64,000 nucleotides of DNA, from positions 62,001 through 126,000 of the forward strand of contig JASJZC010000005.1 in assembly GCA_037178855.1 (NCBI GenBank), given 5' to 3'. This DNA comes from Oscheius sp. JU75 (Eukaryota > Nematoda > Chromadorea > Rhabditida > Rhabditidae). A program made the translations under genes and the position numbers. Below, in pieces: positions 22,215-33,619 of this stretch. The notes under the pieces were generated by a model. It ran no database searches, was not told the DNA's origin, and saw nothing but the letters and a program-made list of their open reading frames with translations. Positions within the stretch are counted from its first letter, which is position 1; each line of letters opens with the position of its first letter.

Positions 22215-23425
22215 ATGAAGTCTCTACTGTTCCTTGCGGTGCTGCCGCTTGTCCGATGTCAAACAACGTGTCCTAGCGGATTCACATCAATTCTTGCTCC
22301 TGACAATGGAAGATACTGTCTTCAGGCAGGAACAGAAACTTTGAAACGGGAACCTGTTTCCAGGTACTTTCCGGACTGGACAACAAGGAGAATGCCATCC
22401 AAAAGTGCAACAAAATAGGAGCCAGCGTTGTAAATCCCACGAGTTACTCCGAAAACGCTGCCTATGTGGCCTTCGTGAACGGTGGAAACTTCTGGAAGGG
22501 GGACAACTGTATCCCATATATTGCTTCAACGTACGGTGGCCTGCACAGCTCCTGTATGCTGTTGTTTAACAATGGATCATGGATTTATAACGGTCAGTTT
22601 ATGGCGACAAACAAATTTGTTAGGTGGTGACGACTTCTCTGGCGGAAGCTGCGCATATGTGGACTCGACCGGACTGTGGCATACTTCCGATTGCTTCAAT
22701 CAACTGGCCAAAGTTGTCTGCTCAATGGCTCCCATTCCTGTTGGAAGTACAGGTAAGCATTGTGGTACAGTCGGGCTGTCTCTCTGTCTCTCAGCCTCTC
22801 CGTGTCTCATTGTCTATCTGCCTCCTTGTCTCTGTTACTCTGTCTCTCTACCTCCCTGTCTCCCTGTCTCTCTGTTTCAATGACTTTCCATATGTTTAGC
22901 TCCAGTCCCGTTGGCCTTAGAGGGACAATGTGTGGATGACTTCTACGCCTTTCAAACCTACGAGTTCGCAGCGGCTTTTCCTCAGGACCCGCAAACCTAT
23001 TGCTACAAATACCACAACGACGCTGTTAACCTAGCCACGGCAACAGCCACTTGTGAAGCAGAGGAAGCCCATCTTGTCACGATCTCCATTCCTGAAGAGA
23101 ACGTGTTCATTCGCGATTTGATCCGTTACAAAATTGGACAGACTGCCCAAGTTGTACGATTGGGGCTGGTCAAAAACAACAATGCCGTCTACTATCGGTG
23201 GTCAAACTGGGCCCCTGTCCGATATCGCAACTTCTGTAAGTTGATAGCTTGTTTTGGGAAAAAAATCTCACTTCAGTGAATGCCATTGATGAGTACGGAG
23301 GCTCGGCCAACAACTGTATTGCCATGGACTCGAACGGAAAATGGGTGCCTAGCAATTGCAACAGCAACTACATGATTGCTGGATTCATCTGCAAGAGGAA
23401 ACCGGTCAGCACAGACAATTGGTAG
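22215..23425 (+). CDS. Secreted C-type lectin-like protein, right copy
   Basis: Mirror paralogue of the gene at 20081-21242, with the same signal peptide (MKSLLFLAVLPLVR), two lectin-like domains and five exons. Domain 1 has TCPSGFTSI, ENAAYVAFVNGGNFW and CFNQLAKVVC. Domain 2 has GQCVDDFYAFQTY, TYCYKYHNDAVN, EENVFIRDLIRYKIG, YYRWSNWAPVR and GFICKRKPVSTDNW before TAG 23423-23425. Intron 1 begins GCAGGA, not GT, at the place where the left copy has GTGAAC; the GC-AG reading keeps the frame (CLQ then VLSGLDNKENA). A TCTCTGTC tract lies in intron 3 (22770-22880). Substitutions are dense in exons 2-4 but I see none in the last exon. Sugar specificity is not predictable. Confidence 0.88.
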
Positions 23426-23664
23426 ACTGTATCCATTATGAAATGAAAAAAAGATCTTTAATCTTGTCTTTTAAATTCCCGGGTCACTAGTCTTTTGAGA
23501 GGTACATATATAAGGAAATCTGATAGTTTTGTCAAGATCTCTTGGTACTACGTTTCTCAATAAGTTGCCGCCTTTCAGAGCATTTCCTCGCTACTTCAAC
23601 ATTCCACTTAGCATTCTGTTGTGTTTCAGGTCAAGCTCAGTTTTAGAACTAGCTTTCAAATAGA

Positions 23665-23743
23665 ATGTACTTAATTCTGTTTACTGCGATTCTTCTCTGG
23701 CTCTTCTACGAGATGTAGTGGAAGAGAAGAAATCTTCCTCCGG
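23665..23743 (+). pseudogene. P450 first-exon relic
   Basis: Reads MYLILFTAILLWLFYEM, a stop codon (TAG), then WKRRNLPPG and a GTAAGT donor. This is a near copy of exon 1 of the P450 at 15870-18148 (MFLVLFTVILLWLFYEMYWKRRNFPPG in pieces). No further P450 exons follow. Confidence 0.85.
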
Positions 23744-23768
23744 GTAAGTTGTAAACATTGTTTCTCAG

Positions 23769-23937
23769 GTCCCGTAAGTTGCCGCCAAGAAGCGGAAAAA
23801 TGGCCAGCTCAATGAATCAGAACGACATCAATGGTGGCTCTGCGAACAACTGTTTCGTTATGAACAGCAACGGAAAGCGGCTGCCTGCCTACTGCAACGG
23901 AAATTACTGAATAACAGGGTTCATTTGTAAGAGACAA
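23769..23937 (+). pseudogene. C-type lectin last-exon relic
   Basis: Reads NDINGGSANNCFVMNSNGK, RLPAYCNGNY, stop, then ITGFICKRQ. It is homologous to the last exon of the lectin genes (SANNCIAMDSNGK ... GFICKRK). An in-frame TGA and the lack of upstream exons mark it as dead. Confidence 0.8.
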
Positions 23938-26171
23938 GGTTCAAGAATGCGGCTTGGTAGTTATATCAAACAGTTTTTTACCATATGAACATTGAGCAAC
24001 GACATAATCCATAATCTCGAATGGTACAAGCGGTTCCTGCCGTTCCTAAAAAGGTTTGCTTGACTGATTGCAAACAGAGTTCAAACACCTCACAAGTCTG
24101 CCGGTGTCGAAACAGAACAATTAGGCTTGATTAGACTATAATTGGATTCTTATATACACGTCTGACTTTACCTTGGACAGGCTATGGATGGGAAGTGGTG
24201 AGGCAACCATCTCTGTCTGTCTCCCTAATCTTTAATCTCCTCTATCTTTTTTCTAATTAACTATTTTATCGGCCAGCATACATTTGCGTCAATGCCGTAA
24301 ACTTCATCAATTTATAAAATCTGGTTGATAGTAGCCTTTTCCCCCTTCCCCATATTTTTTCCTCTCAAAATACCAATCTCGTGACACTTCTACGTCGACT
24401 CTAATTGATCTCGTGATAATGTGACCAGCCTGCGCTTTTCCATCTTTTCCTGAGCCTATATTTTCCTCATTTTCATAGTAGTGTAAGTTCAGAATATCAA
24501 TAATATTGTCCTATGCGCATTCACGGAAAACTTCCGTTCTAAACAGCTACAACAAGGTCTGCGTCATCCTGTTTTGAGCATGTGTCTCCTGTGCATAACT
24601 TTTCGGTGATGTCAGTCATAACCAAACCTTTTTCAAAACTCTCTCTGTCCCCCTGTCTCCCTGTCCTCTGTCTCTGAGCCTTTCTCTCCCTTTGTCTTTC
24701 CGTCTCTCAACCTCTCTGTTTTTCTGTCCCCCGATCTCTCTGTCTTTCTGTCTTTCTGCTCCTCCCCTTTTATTCACTTGTCTATTGCACGCAATACTTC
24801 TGTTCTCTGTCCTGAATCTGTACTCATTCTCCCTGTGTACACCCAGACAGGCTCCAATTAGGCTGTCCAGCGAAACTTTTCTTCCAATTCCCTCCGGACT
24901 CCCTCTCTGCGTTTTTCAACAGTCTCATGTGAAGAGACAAAAGTACTTTCTCGAAATTTTGTTGTTAATCCAATTAGGCTCCTATAGCTGGAGGTCTGAG
25001 CCTGGCAAACAGATTACAGAGGAACTGGCCATTTCTATGCTTCCCTGATTTCTGATTTCTCTCCACTCGGCTCCGTGGGATAACAGAGCTGCCTTGTTGC
25101 TTTACTGCTAGCTTTTGCCGGATTATGGCTGCTTTTGGGGCTGTTTTGAGCCGTCAATAAGAACTATTTTTCAATGTTTCTCAAAAACATATGGCTTATA
25201 AGTGAACTTAAAGTTTTCAAACAGTAGTTGACAGATTCTTATGGTCAGCAGGAATTACTGTTTCTTTGATCTCCTGCTGTATGTTTCGTACTTGAGGTCT
25301 ATTCTCCCTTGTCAGCTAACCTTTTGCAAAGCTGCTCAGAAGTTTCCCACAATACAAAACACTTTATAACCCCTTCCTCTTTTCTACGAAAGCAACTCCT
25401 AGAAGCCTCCAATAGCTCACGTTCTCTCCTGTGCTCAAGACGATTATTTTCTTCTCGAACAGCTCCTCTTTTTCTCACTTACTGATAACCAGTCTCGCGG
25501 GTAATCATCCTCAAGCGCCCACTCGACTGAGCTTTGTGATCATAATCGCCGTAAAATTGGGTTAACACATGGTTTCTGGAAGTTAGAAATTCGAAAGTTG
25601 GGGCTCCAGAGGTCACGGTAGATAGCTGTCTCTCTGTCTCTCTATCATCCTGGCTCCTGTCCCATCGTGGCACTGTCTTTCTGTCTCTTTGTGTCTCTGT
25701 CTCTAACTCTCTGTCCCTTCGTACCTTTGTCCCTCTGCTTTCTATCCCTTTGTCTGTCTATCATTCTGTCTTCCTGTCTCTCTATCTCTGTGACAGCAAA
25801 CTAATATTTCTTTCCCCAGTTTCGCAAAATTGGTCAGATCGCCCGTACTCTATTTGCCTTAATCCTCTTTTAATCCTTAAAGTACAATTATCGGCTTGCG
25901 TAAAGTTCAGTCAAGCTCGGATGGGCGTGGCAAGGATGTCGCCTCTTCTGGGTGAGAGGAGGATCACCCCCGTCTCCATGGGATTCTCATTCGTCTCCTT
26001 TCATTCGTCTCCTTTTTTTCCTTGTCTCTCCATGTTTCTCAGCTTCTTTTAAGTATGACACCAATAAACTTCCAAATCTTTTGCCTTCTTCTTCAGAACT
26101 TACCTCTCATGTCAAAATCCCAGCTAGCTTTCATTCCAGTGACTCCATTCTCTTCGCCTTTGAATGTCGAA
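23938..26171. other. Non-coding stretch upstream of the G-alpha gene
   Basis: About 2.2 kb without a supported exon. TCTCTGTC-type tracts at 24640-24780 and 25620-25790 create long but meaningless Leu/Ser-rich frames. Confidence 0.5.
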
Positions 26172-28101
26172 ATGGGGTCTTCACCGTCATCCTTGGGTTC
26201 CAAAGTGCTCTTCCGTTCGACAAGTACAGACGACCTCGAGCTGCTGCCAAAAATACTCGTTCTAGGATGTATGGACAGTGGAAAAACGACTCTTTGTCGG
26301 CAGCTAGTGTAAGGACACTCGCAGATTATTCAACCGAAGCCGAAATTCAGAAAATACAGCCGGACAGGAAATCTCGAGCTCGAATTTTACACTCACACTG
26401 TTCATCAGTATTTGATACAGGTCTATCGTCAGCTGGAGGTTCAGATCCTCGAGTTGGAGATTGAAATGTTGCCACAATATATGGTGAGTCTTGTCAAACA
26501 GGAACATCTATTTCTCCCCCTTTTCCCCATCGGCAATAATAGATGACGTATAGCTGCAACCTCTTCCACCTGAGATCCGATCTTTGAAACGTATATTAGA
26601 GTGTGAGTACGCGAGAAACACTTGAAGTTTCTAGGAAACACTGCCGAGTGGGAAAAGAGGAAGTGAGACAGAGAGACAGAGAACTACTGGGATAGCATTG
26701 ACATCTACTGTCTGTCCAGTCCCATAGCTTCGACAGAAAACCTGTGATCTTCTTCAGGAAGACTTCCGCGTCCTCTCCGAATTCCGTCACCGCGAGAGTC
26801 TCAACTCTTCAGTCCAGGAATCTCTGACGCGACTGTTCCGTAGCGGTCTCCACGAGGCCTGTGTAGCTGCCAATCGTCATATGCCAAAAATGCTCAAGAA
26901 CTACCAATAGTTTGTCCTTTCCCTCCATTTTAGACCAAAGTAATTTCAGTTTCCTGAAAAACACTGAGAGGATACTGGGACAAGGCTATGTTCCCAGTGA
27001 ACTGGACGTGCTACTCTCGTATGCTCCAACATGTGGTCTGTCAGACTACATGGTACGGTCAGGACACGACCGATTCAGGTAAACAGACATTGGTAAACAC
27101 AGTCGAAAAACTGTTCTTCTCCTCTTATTCTTAATTTCTACATTTTTCTGACCTTTTTTGTCTTCGGAGTTTCTGGGGTAGTTTTTGACGCTGAGTCGAT
27201 TAAACACACTCAAAAGTCATAAAAAAAGGTGTGTAGAGCATCGAAAAATGCAAAGAATGCGAAAAACCTAAAAAATCTGAAAATCCTCCTCTTATCGTTT
27301 AGTCGGTTAGCGTCCTGACTACAAACAAAGCACAACAGGGTTGGATCCCAAGGATGGTGAAACCCCTTGTCTGTCCATAAAAGCCTCGGAAACATCTACA
27401 GAAGCGCTTATCCCTATTGTTAGTCTAGCGGTGATTTCCCGCATAGATTGGTTCTCTCTCTCTATCTCTCTACTAGCTTTGCGCGGCTAAATCAAGCAGG
27501 ATTCAACAAAGCCGAGATTTCAATTGTTCAGACTTCTTGAGCTACCAGGACATCACATTGCTCGTCGCTATTGGTCCGACTTCTACAAAGGAACAGCAGC
27601 CGTCTTTTTCTTGGTGGACTTGGCAGAACTCTGTGACCCGGAGTTTATTGATGTTGGTCTCGAATCCTCAGTAAAAAATCATGTTTCAGGGATACCTAAA
27701 GGACAAGGCTCTGAAGGTGTACAAGGAGATTCTGGCACATGAACTCCTCTCTAATGCAGGGATCATAATTTTCCTGAACCGGGTCGACATTTTCGAGGAA
27801 AAGTCGCTGGCCATGAAGTTTGAGCGGCTGGCAAATCATGTAAACTTTTGACGGGAAGCTTGAAATGAAGAAGGTTACAGATTCACACGAGCGAAGAAGC
27901 CATCTCGTACTACAGAAGCCAGTTTCTGGCGATTTCACCTAAGGGAAGGACCTACCACCACATCACAAACTTGGTCAATCCTGGTAGCAATGTTGGCAAT
28001 TTGGTGGGTTCAGGTGTAAACTTTGATGAAAATTGATTCAGGTCCAAGACTCCCTGACTAAAATCTTCCGCCACAACAAGGAGAATGTTAAGCCGACTTG
28101 A
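26172..28101 (+). CDS. Highly divergent heterotrimeric G-protein alpha subunit
   Basis: A G-alpha-like protein that would act at the inner plasma membrane. The start at 26172 gives MGSSPSSLGSK, a fair N-myristoylation signal. P-loop: LVLGCMDSGKTTLCRQL (usual GAGESGKS). Helical domain: LEFYTHTVHQYLIQVYRQLE through EDFRVLSEFRHRE and NYQYFLKNTERILGQGYVP. Switch I: SYAPTCGLSDYM, where RVxTTGI is usual. Switch II: RFRLLELPGHHIARRYW, where DVGGQRxERxxW is usual. Then AVFFLVDLAEL, FLNRVDIF (for NKxD) and HHITNLVNPGSNVGNL (for TCATDTxN). It ends FRHNKENVKPT. Eight or so exons fit in phase. The Arg finger, catalytic Gln and TCAT motif are all altered, so nucleotide handling is doubtful. Divergent GPA-type genes occur in nematodes. 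Confidence 0.8.
27295..27375 (+). repeat. tRNA-derived SINE-like element, family 2, copy 1
   Basis: TAGTCGGTTAGCGTCC (A-box-like), GACTACAAA, then AGGGTTGGATCC (B-box-like) and a tail GGATGGTGAAACCC, inside the large G-alpha intron. The same order is at 61598-61680. Confidence 0.55.
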
Positions 28102-28403
28102 AACTAACTATTCAATTTACTCGTGTTTCGGATCAAAATTGTGCACAATATACAAAATTGAATAAATGTTCGAGTTTGAAGGACATGGTCACTATGACGA
28201 AATAACGACGTGGCCATCTCGGTTGTGCAATGTTTAATCAATTTCTCGCGTGCTTTTAACCACAGGTCGCGTCGACCAGAAGATCATTTGTTCTTTCCAA
28301 GGCTTTTTTTTGCTCTCCTTCACTCCTCATTCTCTTTTACGGGCCTGAGCAGCGACAGAGACAATCTTGTGTTTATTCACATCTCATAACTTACTTTTTA
28401 AGA
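28102..28403. other. Short intergenic region
   Basis: About 300 bp between two same-strand genes. A TTTTTAAG acceptor lies directly before the next ATG, compatible with trans-splicing, so an operon-type pair cannot be excluded. Confidence 0.35.
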
Positions 28404-30052
28404 ATGTTTCTTTACCAAAAAGGAACTGGCCTTCTTGAGACTCATGTTACATGGGAGGATGTAGAAGAAGAGTTAGCAAAAGCACTAGGAATCCCCTGTA
28501 AAATGGGCCCGAATCGGACGGCAACACTAATTGGAGAAGGAGAAGTTTGTTGGATCTTCTTCTTCTTTTCCTCATAAGCAGTTTAGGGGTACCTCTCGCG
28601 AATCGCGTTGATCGAACCCGATTGGCTGGAAAATGGGGATGAACTTCCACAGAAGGTTTGTGTGAAGGTAGCACAGAGACTTGTATTTTTGAAGAAAACT
28701 GTTCAGATAGTTTCCCAATTGCCCTTGATGGAATACGATGAAGAGAGTGCCAAGACGGAGAAAATGCAAGTGTTGTACAAAAACATGCACGACAACGAGT
28801 GTACAACTTACGCTATTTTTGAAAAGTATCGCACTCCGGAGCTGAAAATTGCGAAGGTAAGAGAGACAGAGAAAACGATAGATTGAGAGACAGAGAAACA
28901 GTGTAACAGGGAGGCAGAGATAAACTTTCAGATAATCACAAGCCGTCAATTTTCCCCAGAAAATCTCTTCAAAGGCTTTCTGATTCTCCCCTTCTTCGAC
29001 CGCTTGGAAAAACTGCACATTGTCGACAATATAGAGCTAAAGGATGTTACAAAGGTACCGAGCTTTATGAAGGAAGAGTTTAACAACTTAGGTTCTCCAA
29101 GCAATTGCCGAAATAAACTGTGTCACATTGAAAATGAGCGAGGAGGAGAAGGACAAGATTTCGAAGAGTATGTTCTCAACAGTTTGCGGAACCTACTTCA
29201 CAGAACACGTAATTTATTAAGAATATCTTTTCCAGGAAGAAACGTTCAGCACATAAGCTACATGTCTAGGAAAGTTCGCGACTTTTTGGGCCGAGATTAT
29301 CCAGAACTGTGTGACAGATTGGATGAAGTGAAATTCGATATTTGCTCGAAAGAGGCCTTTCAAAAGTTGGACAATCTTTGCGAGGAACTTGGCAAGTTAA
29401 TCAATCATTCAATGCAACGTAAAGTAGGAATGATTCCGTTGTTGAGCCATGGAGACCTATGGTCGACTAACATTCTATGGTCCAAGAAGGATGAAGAATA
29501 CTATCTGGAGGCTGTAATTGATTGGCAGGTCATTTTTAGAAGAAAACAGTACAAAAAAGGGAAGGTCTCATTCCCCCACCCCAGGTCTTGGTCTACATCC
29601 CCAGGGGTGGGGATGTAGACCAACCCAAAAAAACCAACAATTGCCACATTTAGAGTCCCGCATTTTCCAGCCCAGCAATAGACATCTGTTCCTTTATCTG
29701 CTCTGCCCTACCTGGAGAAGAACGAGTCAAGAACACCGACCGAATCCTGGAAGAATACTATGCCATTCTCTCCGCAAAAGTTCAAGGGCCTATGCCATTC
29801 ACTCTCGACCAACTAAAAATGTCGTACATTCACATTTTTCCCTTTCACTGTCTCGAAATCATTGGGACACTAGTAGGCGTCTATGACGACTGGTTGAAGG
29901 ATCCGGAAATGAAGGGCAGACTACCGGTGAGGAGAGGAAAACTGCAGGAAAATAACTTTTAGGACGAGAAAGTTGTGCTGGAAAAGATGCTACAGTTGCT
30001 GAGGGACATCTTGGTGTATTACGACAAAGAGAAGACGCTAGAGAAGGTATAA
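28404..30052 (+). CDS. CHK kinase-like (DUF1679/EcKinase family) protein
   Basis: A cytosolic aminoglycoside/choline-kinase-fold protein of the nematode-expanded DUF1679 group. Start MFLYQKGTGLLETHVTWEDV; Gly-loop region LIGEGE then GYLSRIALIEPDW; a Lys-bearing strand LPQKVCVKVA; then CTTYAIFEKYRTP, IITSRQFSPENLFKGF, and a helix SEEEKDKISKSMF. The catalytic loop is LLSHGDLWSTNILW and the metal-binding segment AVIDWQ; the C-lobe is SPAIDICSFICSALPGEER. It ends EKTLEKV at TAA 30050-30052, about 410 residues. Introns are in phase; the one after IDWQ contains a perfect hairpin (29588-29623). Ecdysteroid-kinase activity is known for insect relatives; the nematode substrate is unknown. Catalytic residues are kept, so it is probably active. 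Confidence 0.85.
29588..29623. repeat. Perfect 15-bp hairpin in an intron
   Basis: TTGGTCTACATCCCC (29588-29602) and its exact complement GGGGATGTAGACCAA (29609-29623) with a 6-nt loop. Confidence 0.9.
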
Positions 30053-30147
30053 AAGTTTATATGGAATCAAATGTCTTCTCTCCAAGTTCCACTAGATGGA
30101 CTCAGTCTGTCTGATCTTAATTTGTTGTTTCCAATGTAAAAACATAA

Positions 30148-33100
30148 TTACCCTAGGACGGAGGGAGGGCCACCTTCTTCTTGACCGTCTAGCATCAGTT
30201 GTCGTCGCACTAGATTTGCATACAAGCCGCCCTGGGCCAGAAGTTCTTCGTGACTGCCAACTTGTTCAATGTGACCCTGAAAAGTTTCTGTCTCTATCTC
30301 TCTGTTTGTTACCTCATTTACGACAAAGATTCTATTAGCCCTTGTTACAGTAGACAATCTATGCGCAATGATGATGACAGTTTTCCCAGACAGATTGTTG
30401 TAGATGGCTTCCTAAATCCTACTAGTTGAACAGCACCGTCTTGTACCTGGACAAGGTGCTCCGACTCTGTATCCAGAGCAGAAGTGGCTTCGTCTAGAAG
30501 CAAAATGGCTGGTTCTCTCACCAGAGCCCGAGCTATAGCTATCCTCTGCTTTTGACCTCCTGAATTTTACAGTTGAGAGCTTTTTTTCAACTGTACCCGA
30601 TAACTGGGCGCCTCTCTCTCCTACATTTGTCATGTACTTGTCTGTAGTTTCCAGAATGAAATTGTGAGCGTTGGCTAGTTTTGCTGCTTGGACACAGTCT
30701 CCTTCCGATTTGTCAGGACACCCGTATCGGATATTTTCTATGACCGAACTAGAGAATAGGAGTGGCTCTTGTCCAACCAGAGCCATCTGACGTATGTTTT
30801 TTTCTTAAAAAAGTGACAAAAGTTTGAAACCTTCCGATGAATATAGTGGTAATCATACTCATGTATTGGAATTCCATCGATTAGAACCTGACCCGATTCT
30901 GGCTGATAAAATCCTTCGAGGAGACCGATAATTGACGACTTGCCGGCTCCAGATGGACCGACCAGAGCGACTGTCTGAAGTTACTGAGGCTGTTATGTCT
31001 CTGACCCTCTGTCTCTCTCGACACTAACCTCTCCAGGATTCACCACAAAACAAAGGTCCTGAAAAAGGTGTAAAGTTGGATTTGTGTCAGCTTCCTACCG
31101 AAAGAACCGGTCTGTCCGGACGGGACGGATAGCTGAAGTGAACGGCTCTGAACTCGATTTTCCCTTCCATTCTGTACGGTTTCGCTCTTCCCAGAGGCTG
31201 ATTTCTTGGTATTCTGTCAATATAACTCAGAACCTGAAAAAGGTTTTAGTTCTGAACAGGACAAAAATACTTGTCTACTGGCCCCAACGGCCATCATGAT
31301 CATAGCGTACATCTCCTCCATCGTCTTGATATTGTCGCCCGTCTGGACTTGGTAAAGTAGAAAGGAGACAAGAAACTCGGGCTGTATTCGCTTCTGTAGG
31401 ACGAGATGCCCGCCATACCAGAGCACTGCCACCAAGTTCAAAGTTTGGAGGCACTAAGAAATTTTTCAGGCACCAAAAATCAATGTGGTTACCTCCGAAA
31501 CCCAATAGAAGCAAAGTGCAGCAACAGCTAGCTTACTCGTGGCCTTGTTCGTCTCCGACAGTTTAGTATAATAACGGTCAGACTCAAAGTTCTCGCAAGC
31601 AAAGGATCGGACAGTTCTCATGCTGCTTGTAACCTAGAAGCAGTTAGTATTTTTGAATCTCTCTTTTATTATAAGTGGACGGTGTTGAGGGGAAAAGGGC
31701 TCAAAAATCGCTTTTTAAAAAAATTAAGACCGTGAATGAGTTCAGCAGCGTCGAAAAAGTTAGAAAACTTAAAATATGAAATTTGCTTCCGGCAGGGGTC
31801 GAGCCCGGTTCTTTGGATTACTAAACGAAAATGTTAACCAATCGACCAAGCATGCGCAGACTTTCTCGAGACGGTACGATTGCGCCGTCCACTGGACTCG
31901 TGGTTAACGCATTCGCTTAGAGTTCGTATGTCACCCAGGGTTGTTAGTTGGATTCCCGCCGGATTAAAATTTATTGTTTTTCAGGGCTCTGATTACGAAT
32001 CTGATCTCCATTTAGGCTCAAAATGGGTAAAATGGACTAGACCAATAGAGAAAAAAAAGTTTCGCTAATGCCTCTCTGTCGCCCTGCCTCACTGACCTCT
32101 TCCACGACAGCATTTGACTTGGAAATTGTGTTTAACATGGCAACTTCTCCTGTCTAAACTTCACATTTTTTTGCTTGATGCCTTCCCTACTTCGTAGAAT
32201 TTCGCCGCATAGTTCGAAGAGACAAAAATAACAGGAACCATGACTAGCGTTACTGTGGCCAGTTGCCAGTTGAGCATCATCATCACCGTCATTGAGCCTA
32301 TAAACATGACCGTTTCTCTAAAAGTTCTCTTTTTGCAGAATAGCCGAACATCTTACTTTAGCATGGTACTGACGCAATTGGCCACGGTGTCAGATATGAC
32401 CTGGCAGTCCGCTGTCAACCTTGAAAGAATTTCACCTAAACTTGAGTCAGTCATGTCAACCAAACAAGTTACCTGTCTGTTTCTTGTCGAAGAAGGCAAC
32501 TTCCTGTATAACCAAAGAACTTATCAGATCTTTCCGAATTTCTCTATTTATTCTGGCCTCTACGTACTCAAACGAGGCTCTGGCTGCACTCCCGGTCAAT
32601 GCCCTTAAAATCTGAATAGTCTGACTCTCTTTCTCTCTAGCTCTCTCTGTCTTTCTGTCTCTCCTTCTCCCTGTCTCTATGTCTCTCAGTCTCTATGGTT
32701 CTAGGCACTGAGAGAAAGTTGAAAGTACCCAAGAAATGCTGTCAAAACAACAACTCCGATAGCCTGTGCCAGGTCGGAATAGCTCCTTGTCTCAACGATC
32801 AACGATATTATCTTGCCCGTGTAGTAGGGAATGAACACCTTGGCTGAAAATTCAGGGATTCTGGGAAGATGACCACTTACAGAGAGAGTAGACTGTCAAA
32901 AAGGACAATCCTACAATGTTCAACTTCCATTCTTTCCTGTAGTATTTGGAGAGACGACGAATTACTGTAAAGGTCTTCTGGTACAAGATCTCGTCCTCTT
33001 CCTCGTCCTGAAGTTTCATGGTAGTTTGAAAATGAGACAAACTTCGTTGGTTAAGGCGCTGTAACGTTTCTCCACGTGTTTCTTACAATTGACATAGAAA

Positions 33101-33619
33101 ATGTCGAGGTAGATTGTGGCCAAAAAGTTCCAGATAATGAGGAGCATGTCGACTATTAGGGGGAAATCTCCTGAAGATGGGAAAAAATAACAGAGACAGA
33201 GAAAGGGAGTGAGACCGTGCCCTACTACCATACCTGAAGGAAGACCATCTGTGAGCAACAGAATTTTTACCAAACCGTAACAGAAGAAGAAAATGGAACA
33301 CGTTACCAATGGCTAAAGTTCAAAGTAACTATTCAGGCAAAAGACTCACCCTGTAGAACCTGTCAAGCTCGTTCAGAGAGTTTTTTTTCAAACTCTTTAC
33401 CAGTTTGAAGAAGAAAACTTTTCGAATGAGGGAACAAAGAAACAGATCTACCAGACTGAACTGGATTGTCTAAGAATTCAAAAGGAGAAAATACCCTTTA
33501 GTGGGAAGAATGAGCTCTATCCAGCTCAACTTCTTATGGTAATTAGTAGCCATGAGCATAAAGCTCATAATCACATCAAGGAAAAGAAAACCGGCTCCGT
33601 GAACTGCCAGAGAAGGCAT
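30148..33619 (-). CDS. Half ABC transporter, ABCB9/TAPL type (HAF-4/HAF-9-like)
   Basis: A lysosome-related or intestinal-granule peptide half transporter that should act as a dimer. An N-terminal extra membrane domain ([48 protein letters not shown]) precedes the core [26 protein letters not shown]-type [60 protein letters not shown]. The NBD has [12 protein letters not shown], Walker [11 protein letters not shown]-loop [16 protein letters not shown], signature [15 protein letters not shown], Walker [13 protein letters not shown] and H-loop IIIAHRLS. It ends at TAA 30148-30150. All catalytic motifs are intact. Two junctions (after exon 1, and before EILSRL) do not fit phase perfectly, so the start is provisional. 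A composite tRNA-like element sits in one intron. Confidence 0.88.
31786..32060. mobile_element. Composite SINE-like element: two divergent tRNA-like modules, copy A
   Basis: A minus-strand tRNA-like block (31786-31857; TGGTCGATTGGTTAAC ... CCGGGCTCGACCCC) is followed at once by a plus-strand one (31881-31962; CTCGTGGTTAACGCATTCGC ... TTGTTAGTTGGATTCCCGCC). A body then contains TTATTGTTTTTCAG and CTGATTACGAATCTGATC and TTTAGGCTCAAAAT. It lies in an intron of the ABC transporter. Same arrangement at 42940-43235. Confidence 0.65.

Larger units (their letters stand above)
20095..23415. repeat. Large palindrome (inverted duplication) with lectin genes on both arms
   Basis: Left arm about 20095-21655 and right arm about 21820-23415 are reverse complements at high identity, with a unique centre of roughly 165 bp. 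The shared flank next to the centre (for example GGATGACAAAAACAAGCCC on the right and its complement on the left) runs through promoter, signal peptide and the last exon. Middle exons have diverged more than the promoter and last exon. Confidence 0.85.

Noticed and set aside
24692-25048. 118-codon Leu/Ser-rich frame on the plus strand
   Set aside because: The first half is translation of a TCTCTGTC tract; no splice sites or motif support it.
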